The notes under the pieces: generated by a model | Told to the model about the DNA's origin: nothing | Seen by the model: the letters and a program-made list of their open reading frames with translations, nothing else | Database searches by the model: none | Made by a program: the position numbers and the translations under genes | Shown here: in pieces, positions 1-10,677 of the stretch | How the letters are laid out: each line of letters opens with the position of its first letter | Numbering within the stretch: the first letter of the stretch is position 1 | Assembly: GCF_051020765.1 (NCBI RefSeq) | Contig: NW_027469556.1 | Span: forward strand, 1-64,000 | DNA length: 64,000 nucleotides | Reading direction: 5' to 3' | DNA from: Lasioglossum baleicum | Lineage: Eukaryota > Arthropoda > Insecta > Hymenoptera > Halictidae

Positions 1-38
1 ATGCATCCCGCAGGCTAGTCGAGTAAAAACACGTGCGA

Positions 39-105
39 GGTTTTGTGGGATGCGCATGCGCTGGTTTTTTGGGGTGCGCATGCGCAGGTTTTTTGGGATG
101 CGCAC
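39..105 (+). repeat. 24-bp block 1, 3 units
   Basis: Units begin at 39, 63 and 87. Rare variants are GGGGTGCGCATGCGCA in the second unit and GCGCACGGCTAG at the exit. Both are shared only with the block at 41271. Confidence 0.95.
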
Positions 106-173
106 GGCTAGTCGAGCAAAAACACGTGCGAGAGGATGCATCCCGCAGGCTAGTCGAGCAAAAACACGTGCGA

Positions 174-216
174 GGTTTTGTGGGATGCGCATGCGCTGGT
201 TTTTTGGGATGCGCAT
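174..216 (+). repeat. 24-bp block 2, 2 units
   Basis: Short type: one GGTTTTGTGGG unit whose palindrome ends in GCGCT instead of GCGCA, then a partial T6 unit joining GGCTAG. The entry monomer is C-type. Confidence 0.95.
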
Positions 217-389
217 GGCTAGTCGAGCAAAAACACGTGCGAGAGGATACATCCCGCAGGCTAGTCGAGCAAAAACACGTGCGAGAGGATGCATCCCGCA
301 GGCTAGTCGAGTAAAAACACGTGCGAGAGGATACATTCCGCAGGCTAGTCGAGTAAAAACACGTGCGAGAGGATGCATCCCGCAGGCTA

Positions 390-890
390 GTCGAGTAAAA
401 ACACGTGCGGGAGGATGCATCCCGCGGGCTAGCAGAGTAAAACACGTGCGTGAGGATGCATCCCGCAGGCTAGTCGAGTAAAAACACGTGCGAGAGGATG
501 CATCCCGCAGGCTAGTGGAGTAATAACACGTGCGAGAGGATACATCCCGTAGGCTAGTCGAGTAAAAACACGTGCGAGAGCATGCATCCCGCAGGCTAGT
601 CGAGTAAAAACACGTGCGAGAGGGTGCATCCCGCAGGCTAGTCGAGTAAAAACACGTGCGGGAGGATGCATCCCGCGGGCTAGCAGAGTAAAACACGTGC
701 GTGAGGATGCATCCCGCAGGCTAGTCGAGTAAAAACACGTGCGAGAGGATGCATCCCGCAGGCTAGTGGAGTAAAAACACGTGCGAGAGGATACATCCCG
801 TAGGCTAGTCGAGTAAAAACACGTGCGAGAGCATGCATCCCGCAGGCTAGTCGAGTAAAAACACGTGCGAGAGGGTGCATCCCGCAGGCT
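390..890 (+). repeat. 251-bp tandem duplication
   Basis: Marker A at 445 and 696 is followed by the same run of variants (AGTGGAG, CCCGTAGG, GAGAGCATGC, GAGAGGGTGC). The unit is five 42-mers plus one 41-mer. One difference is TAATAACACG near 521 against TAAAAACACG in the second copy. Confidence 0.85.
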
Positions 891-1206
891 GGTCGAGTAA
901 AAACACGTGCGAGAGGATGCATCCCGCAGGCTAGTCCAGTAAAAACACGTGCGAGAGGATGCATCCCGCAGGCTAGTCGAGTAAAAACACGTGCGGGAGG
1001 ATGCATCCCGCAGGCTAGTCGAGCAAAAACACGTGCGAGAGGATACATCCCGCAGGCTAGTCGAGTAAAAACACGTGCGAGAGGATGCATCCCGCAGGCT
1101 AGTCGAGTAAAAACACGTGCGAGAGGATGCATCCCGCAGGCTAGTCCAGTAAAAACACGTGCGAGAGGATGCATCCCGCAGGCTAGTCGAGTAAAAACAC
1201 GTGCGA

Positions 1207-1297
1207 GGTTTTGTGGGATGCGCATGCGCAGGTTTTGTGGGATGCGCATGCGCAGGTTTTTTGGGATGCGCATGCGCAGGTTTTTTGGGATGCGCAT
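1207..1297 (+). repeat. 24-bp block 3, 4 units
   Basis: Canonical form: two GTG-type units, one T6 unit and a partial T6 unit (91 bp). It is followed by two C-type monomers and a 41-bp monomer ending GTGTGTGAGGAAGC. Confidence 0.95.
1255..1278 (+). repeat. Representative 24-bp subrepeat unit
   Basis: The unit is GG, T6 (or TTTTGT in the first units of a block), GGGA, then the 12-bp perfect palindrome TGCGCATGCGCA. The palindrome alternates pyrimidine and purine throughout and matches the NRF1 consensus YGCGCAYGCGCR. The GGATGC...CGCAGG part aligns with GGATGCATCCCGCAGG of the 42-bp monomer apart from an inserted GC and a CC-to-G change, so I infer that it derives from that monomer. Confidence 0.9.
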
Positions 1298-3250
1298 GGC
1301 TAGTCGAGCAAAAACACGTGCGAGAGGATGCATCCCGCAGGCTAGTCGAGCAAAAACACGTGCGAGAGGATGCATCCCGCAGGCTAGTCGAGTAAAACAC
1401 GTGTGTGAGGAAGCATCCCGCAGGCTAGTCGAGTAAAAACACGTGCGAGAGGATGCATCCCGCAGGCTAGTGGAGTAAAAACACGTGCGAGAGGATACAT
1501 CCCGTAGGCTAGTCGAGTAAAAACACGTGCGAGAGCATGCATCCCGCAGGCTAGTCGAGTAAAAACACGTGCGAGAGGGTGCATCCCGCAGGCTAGTCGA
1601 GTAAAAACACGTGCGGGAGGATGCACCCCGCAGGCTAGTCGAGCAAAAACACGTGCGAGAGGATGCATCCCGCAGGCTAGTCGAGCAAAAACACGTGCGA
1701 GAGGATGCATCCCGCAGGCTAGTCGAGCAAAAACACGTGCGAGAGGATGCATCCCGCAGGCTAGTCGAGCAAAAACACGTGCGAGATGATGCATCCCGCA
1801 GGCTAGTCGAGTAAAAACACGTGCGAGAGGATACATCCCGCAGGCTAGTCGAGTAAAAACACGGGCGAGAGGATGCATCCCGCAGGCTAGTCGAGTAAAA
1901 ACACGTGCGGGAGGATGCATCCCGCAGGCTAGTCGAGTAAAAACACGTGCGAGAGGATGCATCCTGCAGGCTTGTCGAGTAAAACACGTGCGAGAGGATG
2001 CATCCCGCAGGCTAGTCGAGTAAAAACACGTGCGGGAGGATGCATCCCGCAGGCTAGTCGAGTAAAAACACGTGCGAGAGGATGCATCCTGCAGGCTTGT
2101 CGAGTAAAACACGTGCGAGAGGATGCATCCCGCAGGCTAGTCGAGCAAAAACACGTGCGAGAGGATGCATCCCGCAGGCTAGTCGAGCAAAAACACGTGC
2201 GAGAGGATGCATCCCGCAGGCTAGTCGAGTAAAAACACGTGCGAGAGGATGCTTCCCGCAGGCTAGTCGAGTAAAAACACGTGCGAGAGGATGCTTCCCG
2301 CAGGCTAGTCGAGTAAACACACGTGCGAGAGGATGCATCCCGCAGGCTAGTCGAGTAAAAACACGTGCGAGAGGATGCATCCCGCAGGCTAGTCCAGTAA
2401 AAACACGTGCGAGAGGATGCATCCCGCAGGCTAGTCGAGCAAAAACACGTGCGAGATGATGCATCCCGCAGGCTAGTCGAGTAAAAACACGTGCGGGAGG
2501 ATGCATCCCGCAGGCTAGCAGAGTAAAACACGTGCGTGAGGATGCATCCCGCAGGCTAGTCGAGCAAAAACACGTGCGAGAGGATGCATCCCGCAGTCTA
2601 GTCGAGCAAAAACACGTGCGAGAGGATGCATCCCGCAGGCTAGTCGAGCAAAAACACGTGCGAGATGATGCATCCCGCAGGCTAGTCGAGTAAAAACACG
2701 TGCGGGAGGATGCATCCCGCAGGCTAGTCGAGTAAAAACACGTGCGAGAGGATGCATCCTGCAGGCTTGTCGAGTAAAACACGTGCGAGAGGATGCATCC
2801 CGCAGGCTAGTCGAGCAAAAACACGTGCGAGAGGATGCATCCCGCAGGCTAGTCGAGCAAAAACACGTGCGAGAGGATGCATCCCGCAGGCTAGTCGAGT
2901 AAAAACACGTGCGAGAGGATGCTTCCCGCAGGCTAGTCGAGTAAAAACACGTGCGAGAGGATGCTTCCCGCAGGCTAGTCGAGCAAAAACACGTGCGAGA
3001 GGATGCATCCCGCAGGCTAGTCGAGTAAAAACACGTGCGAGAGGATACATCCCGCAGGCTAGTCGAGTAAAAACACGTGCGAGAGGATGCATCCCGCAGG
3101 CTAGTCGAGTAAAAACACGTGCGAGAGGGTGCATCCCGCAGGCTAGTCGAGTAAAAACACGTGCGAGAGGATGCATCCCGCAGGCTAGTCCAGTAAAAAC
3201 ACGTGCGAGAGGATGCATCCCGCCGGCTAGTTGAGTAAAAACACGTGCGA

Positions 3251-3341
3251 GGTTTTGTGGGATGCGTATGCGCAGGTTTTGTGGGATGCGCATGCGCAGG
3301 TTTTTTGGGATGCGCATGCGCAGGTTTTTTGGGACGCGCAT
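3251..3341 (+). repeat. 24-bp block 4, 4 units, GTATG/GACGCG subtype
   Basis: The first palindrome is TGCGTATGCGCA and the last unit reads GGGACGCGCAT. The entry monomer has CCCGCCGGCTAGTTGAG. This linked set defines a subtype found again at 5800, 10070, 13167, 15368, 22082, 25210, 26577, 27030, 31309 and 31762. Confidence 0.95.
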
Positions 3342-3793
3342 GGCTAGTCGAGCAAAAACACGTGCGAGAGGATGCATCCCGCAGGCTAGTCGAGCAAAAA
3401 CACGTGCGAGAGGATGCACCCCGCAGGCTAGTCGAGTAAAAACACGTGCGAGAGGATACACCCCGCAGGCTAGTCGAGTAAAAACACGTGAGAGATGATG
3501 CATCCCGCAGGCTAGTCGAGTAAAAAGACGTGCGAGAGGATGCATCCCGCAGGCTAGTCGAGTAAAAACACGTGCGAGAGGATGCATCCCGCAGGCTGGT
3601 CGAGTAAAAACACGTGCGAGAGGATGCATCCCGCAGGCTAGTCCAGTAAAAACACGTGCGGGAGGATGCATCCCGCAGGCTAGTCGAGCAAAAACACGTG
3701 CGAGAGGATGCATCCCGCAGGCTAATCGAGCAAAAACACGTGCGAGAGGATGCATCCCGCAGGCTAGTCGAGCAAAAACACGTGCGAGAGGAT

Positions 3794-3835
3794 GCATCCC
3801 GCAGGCTAGTCGAGTAAAAACACGTGCGAGAGGAT
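3794..3835 (+). repeat. Exact consensus copy of the 42-bp monomer
   Basis: This copy matches the commonest base at every position. In order it holds ATCCCGCAGG, the CTAG core, GTCGAG, an A5 tract, the palindrome CACGTG, then GTGCGAGAGG. Together with the next copy it forms the 10-bp palindrome GGATGCATCC. Composition is 23 G+C of 42 (55%), with 10 C, 13 G and 4 CpG, giving an observed/expected CpG ratio of about 1.3. Forty-two bases equal 14 codons and also four turns of B-DNA at 10.5 bp per turn. Confidence 0.95.
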
Positions 3836-5799
3836 GCATCCCGCAGGCTCGTCGAGTAAAAACACGTGCGAGAGGATGCATCCCGCAGGCTAGTCGAGCA
3901 AAAACACGTGCGAGAGGATGCATCCCGCAGGCTAGTCGAGCAAAAACACGTGCGAGAGGATGCATCCCGCAGGCTAGTCGAGCAAAAACACGTGCGAGAT
4001 GATGCATCCCGCAGGCTAGTCGAGTAAAAACACGTGCGAGAGGATACATCCCGCAGGCTAGTCGAGTAAAAACACGGGCGAGAGGATGCATCCCGCAGGC
4101 TAGTCGAGTAAAAACACGTGCGGGAGGATGCATCCCGCAGGCTAGTCGAGTAAAAACACGTGCGAGAGGATGCATCCTGCAGGCTTGTCGAGTAAAACAC
4201 GTGCGAGAGGATGCATCCCGCAGGCTAGTCGAGTAAAAACACGTGCGGGAGGATGCATCCCGCAGGCTAGTCGAGCAAAAACACGTGCGAGAGGATGCAT
4301 CCCGCAGGCTAGTCGAGCAAAAACACGTGCGAGAGGATGCATCCCGCAGGCTAGTCGAGCAAAAACACGTGCGAGATGATGCATCCCGCAGGCTAGTCGA
4401 GTAAAAACACGTGCGAGAGGATACATCCCGCAGGCTAGTCGAGTAAAAACACGGGCGAGAGGATGCATCCCGCAGGCTAGTCGAGTAAAAACACGTGCGG
4501 GAGGATGCATCCCGCAGGCTAGTCGAGTAAAAACACGTGCGAGAGGATGCATCCTGCAGGCTTGTCGAGTAAAACACGTGCGAGAGGATGCATCCCGCAG
4601 GCTAGTCGAGTAAAAACACGTGCGGGAGGATGCATCCCGCAGGCTAGTCGAGTAAAAACACGTGCGAGAGGATGCATCCTGCAGGCTTGTCGAGTAAAAC
4701 ACGTGCGAGAGGATGCATCCCGCAGGCTAGTCGAGCAAAAACACGTGCGAGAGGATGCATCCCGCAGGCTAGTCGAGCAAGAACACGTGCGAGAGGATGC
4801 ATCCCGCAGGCTAGTCGAGTAAAAACACGTGCGAGAGGATGCTTCCCGCAGGCTAGTCGAGTAAAAACACGTGCGAGAGGATGCTTCCCGCAGGCTAGTC
4901 GAGTAAACACACGTGCGAGAGGATGCATCCCGCAGGCTAGTCGAGTAAAAACACGTGCGAGAGGATGCATCCCGCAGGCTAGTCCAGTAAAAACACGTGC
5001 GAGAGGATGCATCCCGCAGGCTAGTCGAGCAAAAACACGTGCGAGATGATGCATCCCGCAGGCTAGTCGAGTAAAAACACGTGCGAAGGGATACATCCCG
5101 CAGGCGAGTCGAGTAAAAACACGGGCGAGAGGATGCATCCCGCAGGCTAGTCGAGTAAAAACACGTGCGGGAGGATGCATCCCGCAGGCTAGTCGAGTAA
5201 AAACACGTGCGGGAGGATGCATCCCGCAGGCTAGCAGAGTAAAACACGTGCGTGAGGATGCATCCCGCAGGCTAGTCGAGCAAAAACACGTGCGAGAGGA
5301 TGCATCCCGCAGTCTAGTCGAGCAAAAACACGTGCGAGAGGATGCATCCCGCAGGCTAGTCGAGCAAAAACACGTGCGAGATGATGCATCCCGCAGGCTA
5401 GTCGAGTAAAAACACGTGCGAGAGGATACATCCCGCAGGCTAGTCGAGTAAAAACACGTGCGAGAGGATGCATCCCGCAGGCTAGTCGAGTAAAAAGACG
5501 TGCGAGAGGATGCATCCCGCAGGCTAGTCGAGTAAAAACACGTGCGAGAGGATGCATCCCGCAGGCTAGTCGCGTAAAAACACGTGCGAGAGGATGCATC
5601 CCGCAGGCTAGTCGAGTAAAATCACGTGCGAGAGGGTGCATCCCGCAGGCTAATCGAGCAAAAACACGTGCGAGAGGGTGCATCCCGCAGGCTAGTCGAG
5701 TAAAAACACGTGCGAGAGGATGCATCCCGCAGGCTAGTCCAGTAAAAACACGTGCGAGAGGATGCATCCCGCCGGCTAGTTGAGTAAAAACACGTGCGA

Positions 5800-5890
5800 G
5801 GTTTTGTGGGATGCGTATGCGCAGGTTTTGTGGGATGCGCATGCGCAGGTTTTGTGGGATGCGCATGCGCAGGTTTTTTGGGACGCGCAT
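5800..5890 (+). repeat. 24-bp block 5, 4 units, GTATG/GACGCG subtype
   Basis: Same subtype as the block at 3251, but the third unit is also GTG-type, so T6 occurs only in the last unit. Confidence 0.95.
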
Positions 5891-8800
5891 GGCTAGTCGA
5901 GCAAAAACACGTGCGAGAGGATGCATCCCGCAGGCTAGTCGAGCAAAAACACGTGCGAGAGGATGCACCCCGCAGGCTAGTCGAGTAAAAACACGTGCGA
6001 GAGGATACACCCCGCAGGCTAGTCGAGTAAAAACACGTGAGAGATGATGCATCCCGCAGGCTAGTCGAGTAAAAAGACGTGCGAGAGGATGCATCCCGCA
6101 GGCTAGTCGAGTAAAAACACGTGCGAGAGGATGCATCCCGCAGGCTGGTCGAGTAAAAACACGTGCGAGAGGATGCATCCCGCAGGCTAGTCCAGTAAAA
6201 ACACGTGCGGGAGGATGCATCCCGCAGGCTAGTCGAGCAAAAACACGTGCGAGAGGATGCATCCCGCAGGCTAATCGAGCAAAAACACGTGCGAGATGAT
6301 GCATCCCGCAGGCTAGTCGAGTAAAAACACGTGCGAGAGGATACATCCCGCAGGCTAGTCGAGTAAAAACACGGGCGAGAGGATGCATCCCGCAGGCTAG
6401 TCGAGTAAAAACACGTGCGGGAGGATGCATCCCGCAGGCTAGTCGAGTAAAAACACGTGCGAGAGGATGCATCCTGCAGGCTTGTCGAGTAAAACACGTG
6501 CGAGAGGATGCATCGCGCAGGCTAGTCGAGTAAAAACACGTGCGGGAGGATGCATCCCGCAGGCTAGTCGAGTAAAAACACGTGCGAGAGGATGCATCCT
6601 GCAGGCTTGTCGAGTAAAACACGTGCGAGAGGATGCATCCCGCAGGCTAGTCGAGTAAAAACACGTGCGAGAGGATGCATCCCGCAGGCTAGTCCAGTAA
6701 AAACACGTGCGAGAGGATGCATCCCGCAGGCTAGTCGAGCAAAAACACGTGCGAGATGATGCATCCCGCAGGCTAGTCGAGTAAAAACACGTGCGAGAGG
6801 ATACATCCCGCAGGCGAGTCGAGTAAAAACACGGGCGAGAGGATGCATCCCGCAGGCTAGTCGAGTAAAAACACGTGCGGGAGGATGCATCCCGCAGGCT
6901 AGTCGAGTAAAAACACGTGCGGGAGGATGCATCCCGCAGGCTAGCAGAGTAAAACACGTGCGTGAGGATGCATCCCGCAGGCTAGTCGAGCAAAAACACG
7001 TGCGAGAGGATGCATCCCGCAGTCTAGTCGAGCAAAAACACGTGCGAGAGGATGCATCCCGTTAGGCTAGTCGAGCAAAAACACGTGCGAGATGATGCAT
7101 CCCGCAGGCTAGTAGAGTAAAAACACGTGCGAGAGGATACATCCCGCAGGCTAGTCGAGTAAAAACACGTGCGAGAGGATGCATCCCGCAGGCTAGTCGA
7201 GTAAAAAGACGTGCGAGAGGATGCATCCCGCAGGCTAGTCGAGTAAAAACACGTGCGAGAGGATGCATCCCGCAGGCTAGTCGCGTAAAAACACGTGCGA
7301 GAGGATGCATCCCGCAGGCTAGTCGAGTAAAATCACGTGCGAGAGGGTGCATCCAGCAGGCTAATCGAGCAAAAACACGTGCGAGAGGATGCATCCCGCA
7401 GGCTAGTCGAGCAAAAACACGTGCGAGAGGATGCATCCCGCAGGCTAGTCGAGCAAAAACACGTGCGAGAGGATACATCCCGCAGGCTAGTCGAGTAAAA
7501 ACACGTGCGAGAGGATACATCCCGCAGGCTAGTCGAGTAAAAACACGTGCGAGAGGATGCATCCCGCAGGCTAGTCGAGTAAAAAGACGTGCGAGAGGAT
7601 GCATCCCGCAGGCTAGTCGAGTAAAAACACGTGCGAGAGGATGCATCCCGCAGGCTAGTCGAGTAAAAACACGTGCGAGAGGATACACCCCGCAGGCTAG
7701 TCGAGTAAAAACACGTGAGAGATGATGCTTCCCGCAGGCTAGTCGAGTAAAAAGACGTGCGAGAGGATGCATCCCGCAGGCTAGTCGAGTAAAAACACGT
7801 GCGAGAGGATGCATCCCGCAGGCTGGTCGAGTAAAAACACGTGCGAGGGGATGCATCCCGCAGGCTAGTCCAGTAAAAACACGTGCGGGAGGATGCATCC
7901 CGCAGGCTAGTCGAGCAAAAACACGTGCGAGAGGATGCATCCCGCAGGCTAATCGAGCAAAAACACGTGCGAGAGGATGCATCCCGCAGGCTAGTCGAGC
8001 AAAAACACGTGCGAGAGGATGCATCCCGCAGGCTAGTCGAGTAAAAACACGTGCGAGAGGATGCATCCCGCAGGCTAGTCGAGTGAAAACACGTGCGAGA
8101 GGATGCATCCCGCAGGCTAGTCCAGTAAAAAGACGTGCGAGAGGATGCATCCCGCAGGCTAGTCGAGTAAAAACACGTGCGAGAGGATGCATCCCGCAGG
8201 CTGGTCGAGTAAAAACACGTGCGAGAGGATGCATCCCGCAGGCTAGTCCAGTAAAAACACGTGCGGGAGGATGCATACCGCAGGCTAGTCCAGTAAAAAC
8301 ACGTGCGGGAGGATGCATCCCGCAGGCTAGTCGAGCAAAAACACGTGCGAGAGGATGCATCCCGCAGGCTAATCGAGCAAAAACACGTGCGAGAGGATGC
8401 ATCCCGCAGGCTAGTCGAGCAAAAACACGTGCGAGAGGATGCATCCCGCAGGCTAGTCGAGCAAAAACACGTGCGAGAGGATGCATCCCGCAGGCTAGTC
8501 GAGCAAAAACACGTGCGAGATGATGCATCCCGCAGGCTAGTCGAGTAAAAACACGTGCGAGAGGATACATCCCGCAGGCTAGTCGAGTAAAAACACGGGC
8601 GAGAGGATGCATCCCGCAGGCTAGTCGAGTAAAAACACGTGCGGGAGGATGCATCCCGCAGGCTAGTCGAGTAAAACACGTGCGAGAGGATGCATCCTGC
8701 AGGCTTGTCGAGTAAAACACGTGCGAGAGGATGCATCCCGCAGGCTAGTCGAGCAAAAACACGTGCGAGAGGATGCATCCCGCAGGCTAGTCGAGCAAAA

Positions 8801-10069
8801 ACACGTGCGAGAGGATGCATCCCGCAGGCTAGTCGAGTAAAAACACGTGCGAGAGGATGCTTCCCGCAGGCTAGTCGAGTAAAAACACGTGCGAGAGGAT
8901 GCTTCCCGCAGGCTAGTCGAGTAAACACACGTGCGAGAGGATGCATCCCGCAGGCTAGTCGAGTAAAAACACGTGCGAGAGGATGCATCCCGCAGGCTAG
9001 TCCAGTAAAAACACGTGCGAGAGGATGCATCCCGCAGGCTAGTCGAGCAAAAACACGTGCGAGATGATGCATCCCGCAGGCTAGTCGAGTAAAAACACGT
9101 GCGAGAGGATACATCCCGCAGGCTAGTCGAGTAAAAACACGTGCGGGAGGATGCATCCCGCAGGCTAGCAGAGTAAAACACGTGCGTGAGGATGCATCCC
9201 GCAGGCTAGTCGAGTAAAAACACGTGCGAGAGGATGCATCCCGCAGGCTAGTCGAGTAAAAACACGTGCGAGAGGATGCATCCCGCAGGCTAGTCGGGCA
9301 AAAACACGTGCGAGAGGATGCATCCCGCAGGCTAGTCTTGTAAAAACACGTGCGTGAGGATGCATCCCGCAGGCTAGTCGAGTAAAAACACGTGCGAGAG
9401 GATGCATCCCGCAGGCTAGTCGAGTAAAAACACGTGCGAGAGGATGCACCCCGCAGGCTAGTCGAGTAAAAACACGTGCGAGAGGTTGCATCCCGCAGGC
9501 TAGTCGCGTAAAAACACGTGCGAGAGGATGCATCCCGCAGGCTAGTCGAGTAAAATCACGTGCGAGAGGGTGCATCCCGCAGGCTAATCGAGCAAAAACA
9601 CGTGCGAGAGGATGCATCCCGCAGGCTAGTCGAGCAAAAACACGTGCGAGAGGATGCATCCCGCAGGCTAGTCGAGCAAAAACACGTGCGAGAGGATGCA
9701 TCCCGCAGGCTAGTCGAGTAAAAACACGTGCGAGAGGATACATCCCGCAGGCTAGTCGAGTAAAAACACGTGCGAGAGGATGCATCCCGCAGGCTAGTCG
9801 AGTAAAAAGACGTGCGAGAGGATGCATCCCGCAGGCTAGTCGAGTAAAAACACGTGCGAGAGGATGCATCCCGCAGGCTAGTCGCGTAAAAACACGTGCG
9901 AGAGGATGCATCCCGTAGGCTAGTCGAGTAAAAACACGTGCGAGAGGGTGCATCCCGCAGGCTAGTCGAGTAAAAACACGTGCGAGAGGATGCATCCCGC
10001 AGGCTAGTCCAGTAAAAACACGTGCGAGAGGATGCATCCCGCCGGCTAGTTGAGTAAAAACACGTGCGA
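5891..10069 (+). repeat. Longest stretch of 42-bp monomers without a 24-bp block
   Basis: These 4.2 kb hold only 42/41-bp monomers. They are enriched for AAAAAGACG monomers followed by GTCGCG and AATCGAG variants (7.2-8.4 kb). One monomer near 7061 has CCCGTTAGGC, a 43-bp length variant. I see no gene or other element here. Confidence 0.9.
7590..9164 (+). repeat. Higher-order segment, first copy (shift about 3,012 bp)
   Basis: This run of variants reappears at about 10,602-12,178: ATACACCC with GTGAGAGATG, AAAAAGACG, GGCTGGTCG, paired AGTCCAG monomers, five C-type monomers, then CCTGCAGGCTTG. The shift is 3,012 bp and becomes 3,013 after one A-tract length change near 8675. End points are approximate. 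Confidence 0.75.
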
Positions 10070-10677
10070 GGTTTTGTGGGATGCGTATGCGCAGGTTTTG
10101 TGGGATGCGCATGCGCAGGTTTTTTGGGATGCGCATGCGCAGGTTTTTTGGGACGCGCATGGCTAGTCGAGCAAAAACACGTGCGAGAGGATGCATCCCG
10201 CAGGCTAGTCGAGCAAAAACACGTGCGAGAGGATGCACCCCGCAGGCTAGTCGAGTAAAAACACGTGCGAGAGGATACACCCCGCAGGCTAGTCGAGTAA
10301 AAACACGTGAGAGATGATGCATCCCGCAGGCTAGTCGAGTAAAAAGACGTGCGAGAGGATGTATCCCGCATTCTAGTCGAGTAAAAACACGTGCGAGAGG
10401 ATGCATCCCGCAGGCTGGTCGAGTAAAAACACGTGCGAGGGGATGCATCCCGCAGGCTAGTCCAGTAAAAACACGTGCGGGAGGATGCATCCCGCAGGCT
10501 AGTCGAGCAAAAACACGTGCGAGAGGATGCATCCCGCAGGCTAATCGAGCAAAAACACGTGCGAGAGGATGCATCCCGCAGGCTAGTCGAGCAAAAACAC
10601 GTGCGAGAGGATGCATCCCGCAGGCTAGTCGAGTAAAAACATGTGCGAGAGGATGCATCCCGCAGGATAGTCGAGTA
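9165..10677 (+). repeat. Higher-order segment, first of three copies
   Basis: This begins at the GCTAGCAGAG 4-A marker monomer and includes the unusual AGTCTTGTAAAA monomer near 9333. It recurs at 12262 (shift 3,097) and again at 14463 (shift 2,201 from the second copy). Base 9373 is G where copies two and three have A (12470 and 14671). Similarity to the second copy ends at about 10677, just after the AGGATAG variant. Confidence 0.85.
10070..10160 (+). repeat. 24-bp block 6, 4 units, GTATG/GACGCG subtype
   Basis: Corresponds to the block at 13167 in the second copy of this higher-order segment (shift 3,097). Confidence 0.95.

Larger units (their letters stand above)
1046..1744 (+). repeat. 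Segment shared with 17663-18361
   Basis: About 700 bp matches at a shift of 16,617 bp and includes a canonical 4-unit block and marker B. Differences include GATGCACCCC at 1620 against GATGCATCCC, and CACGTG at 1569-1574 against CACGAG in the far copy. Confidence 0.8.

Noticed and set aside
1207..1297. Short forward frames over each 24-bp block (about 64 and 72 codons) that look conserved 38 times
   Set aside because: The conservation is that of the DNA repeat. Two overlapping frames are conserved equally and both end at repeat-encoded stops.
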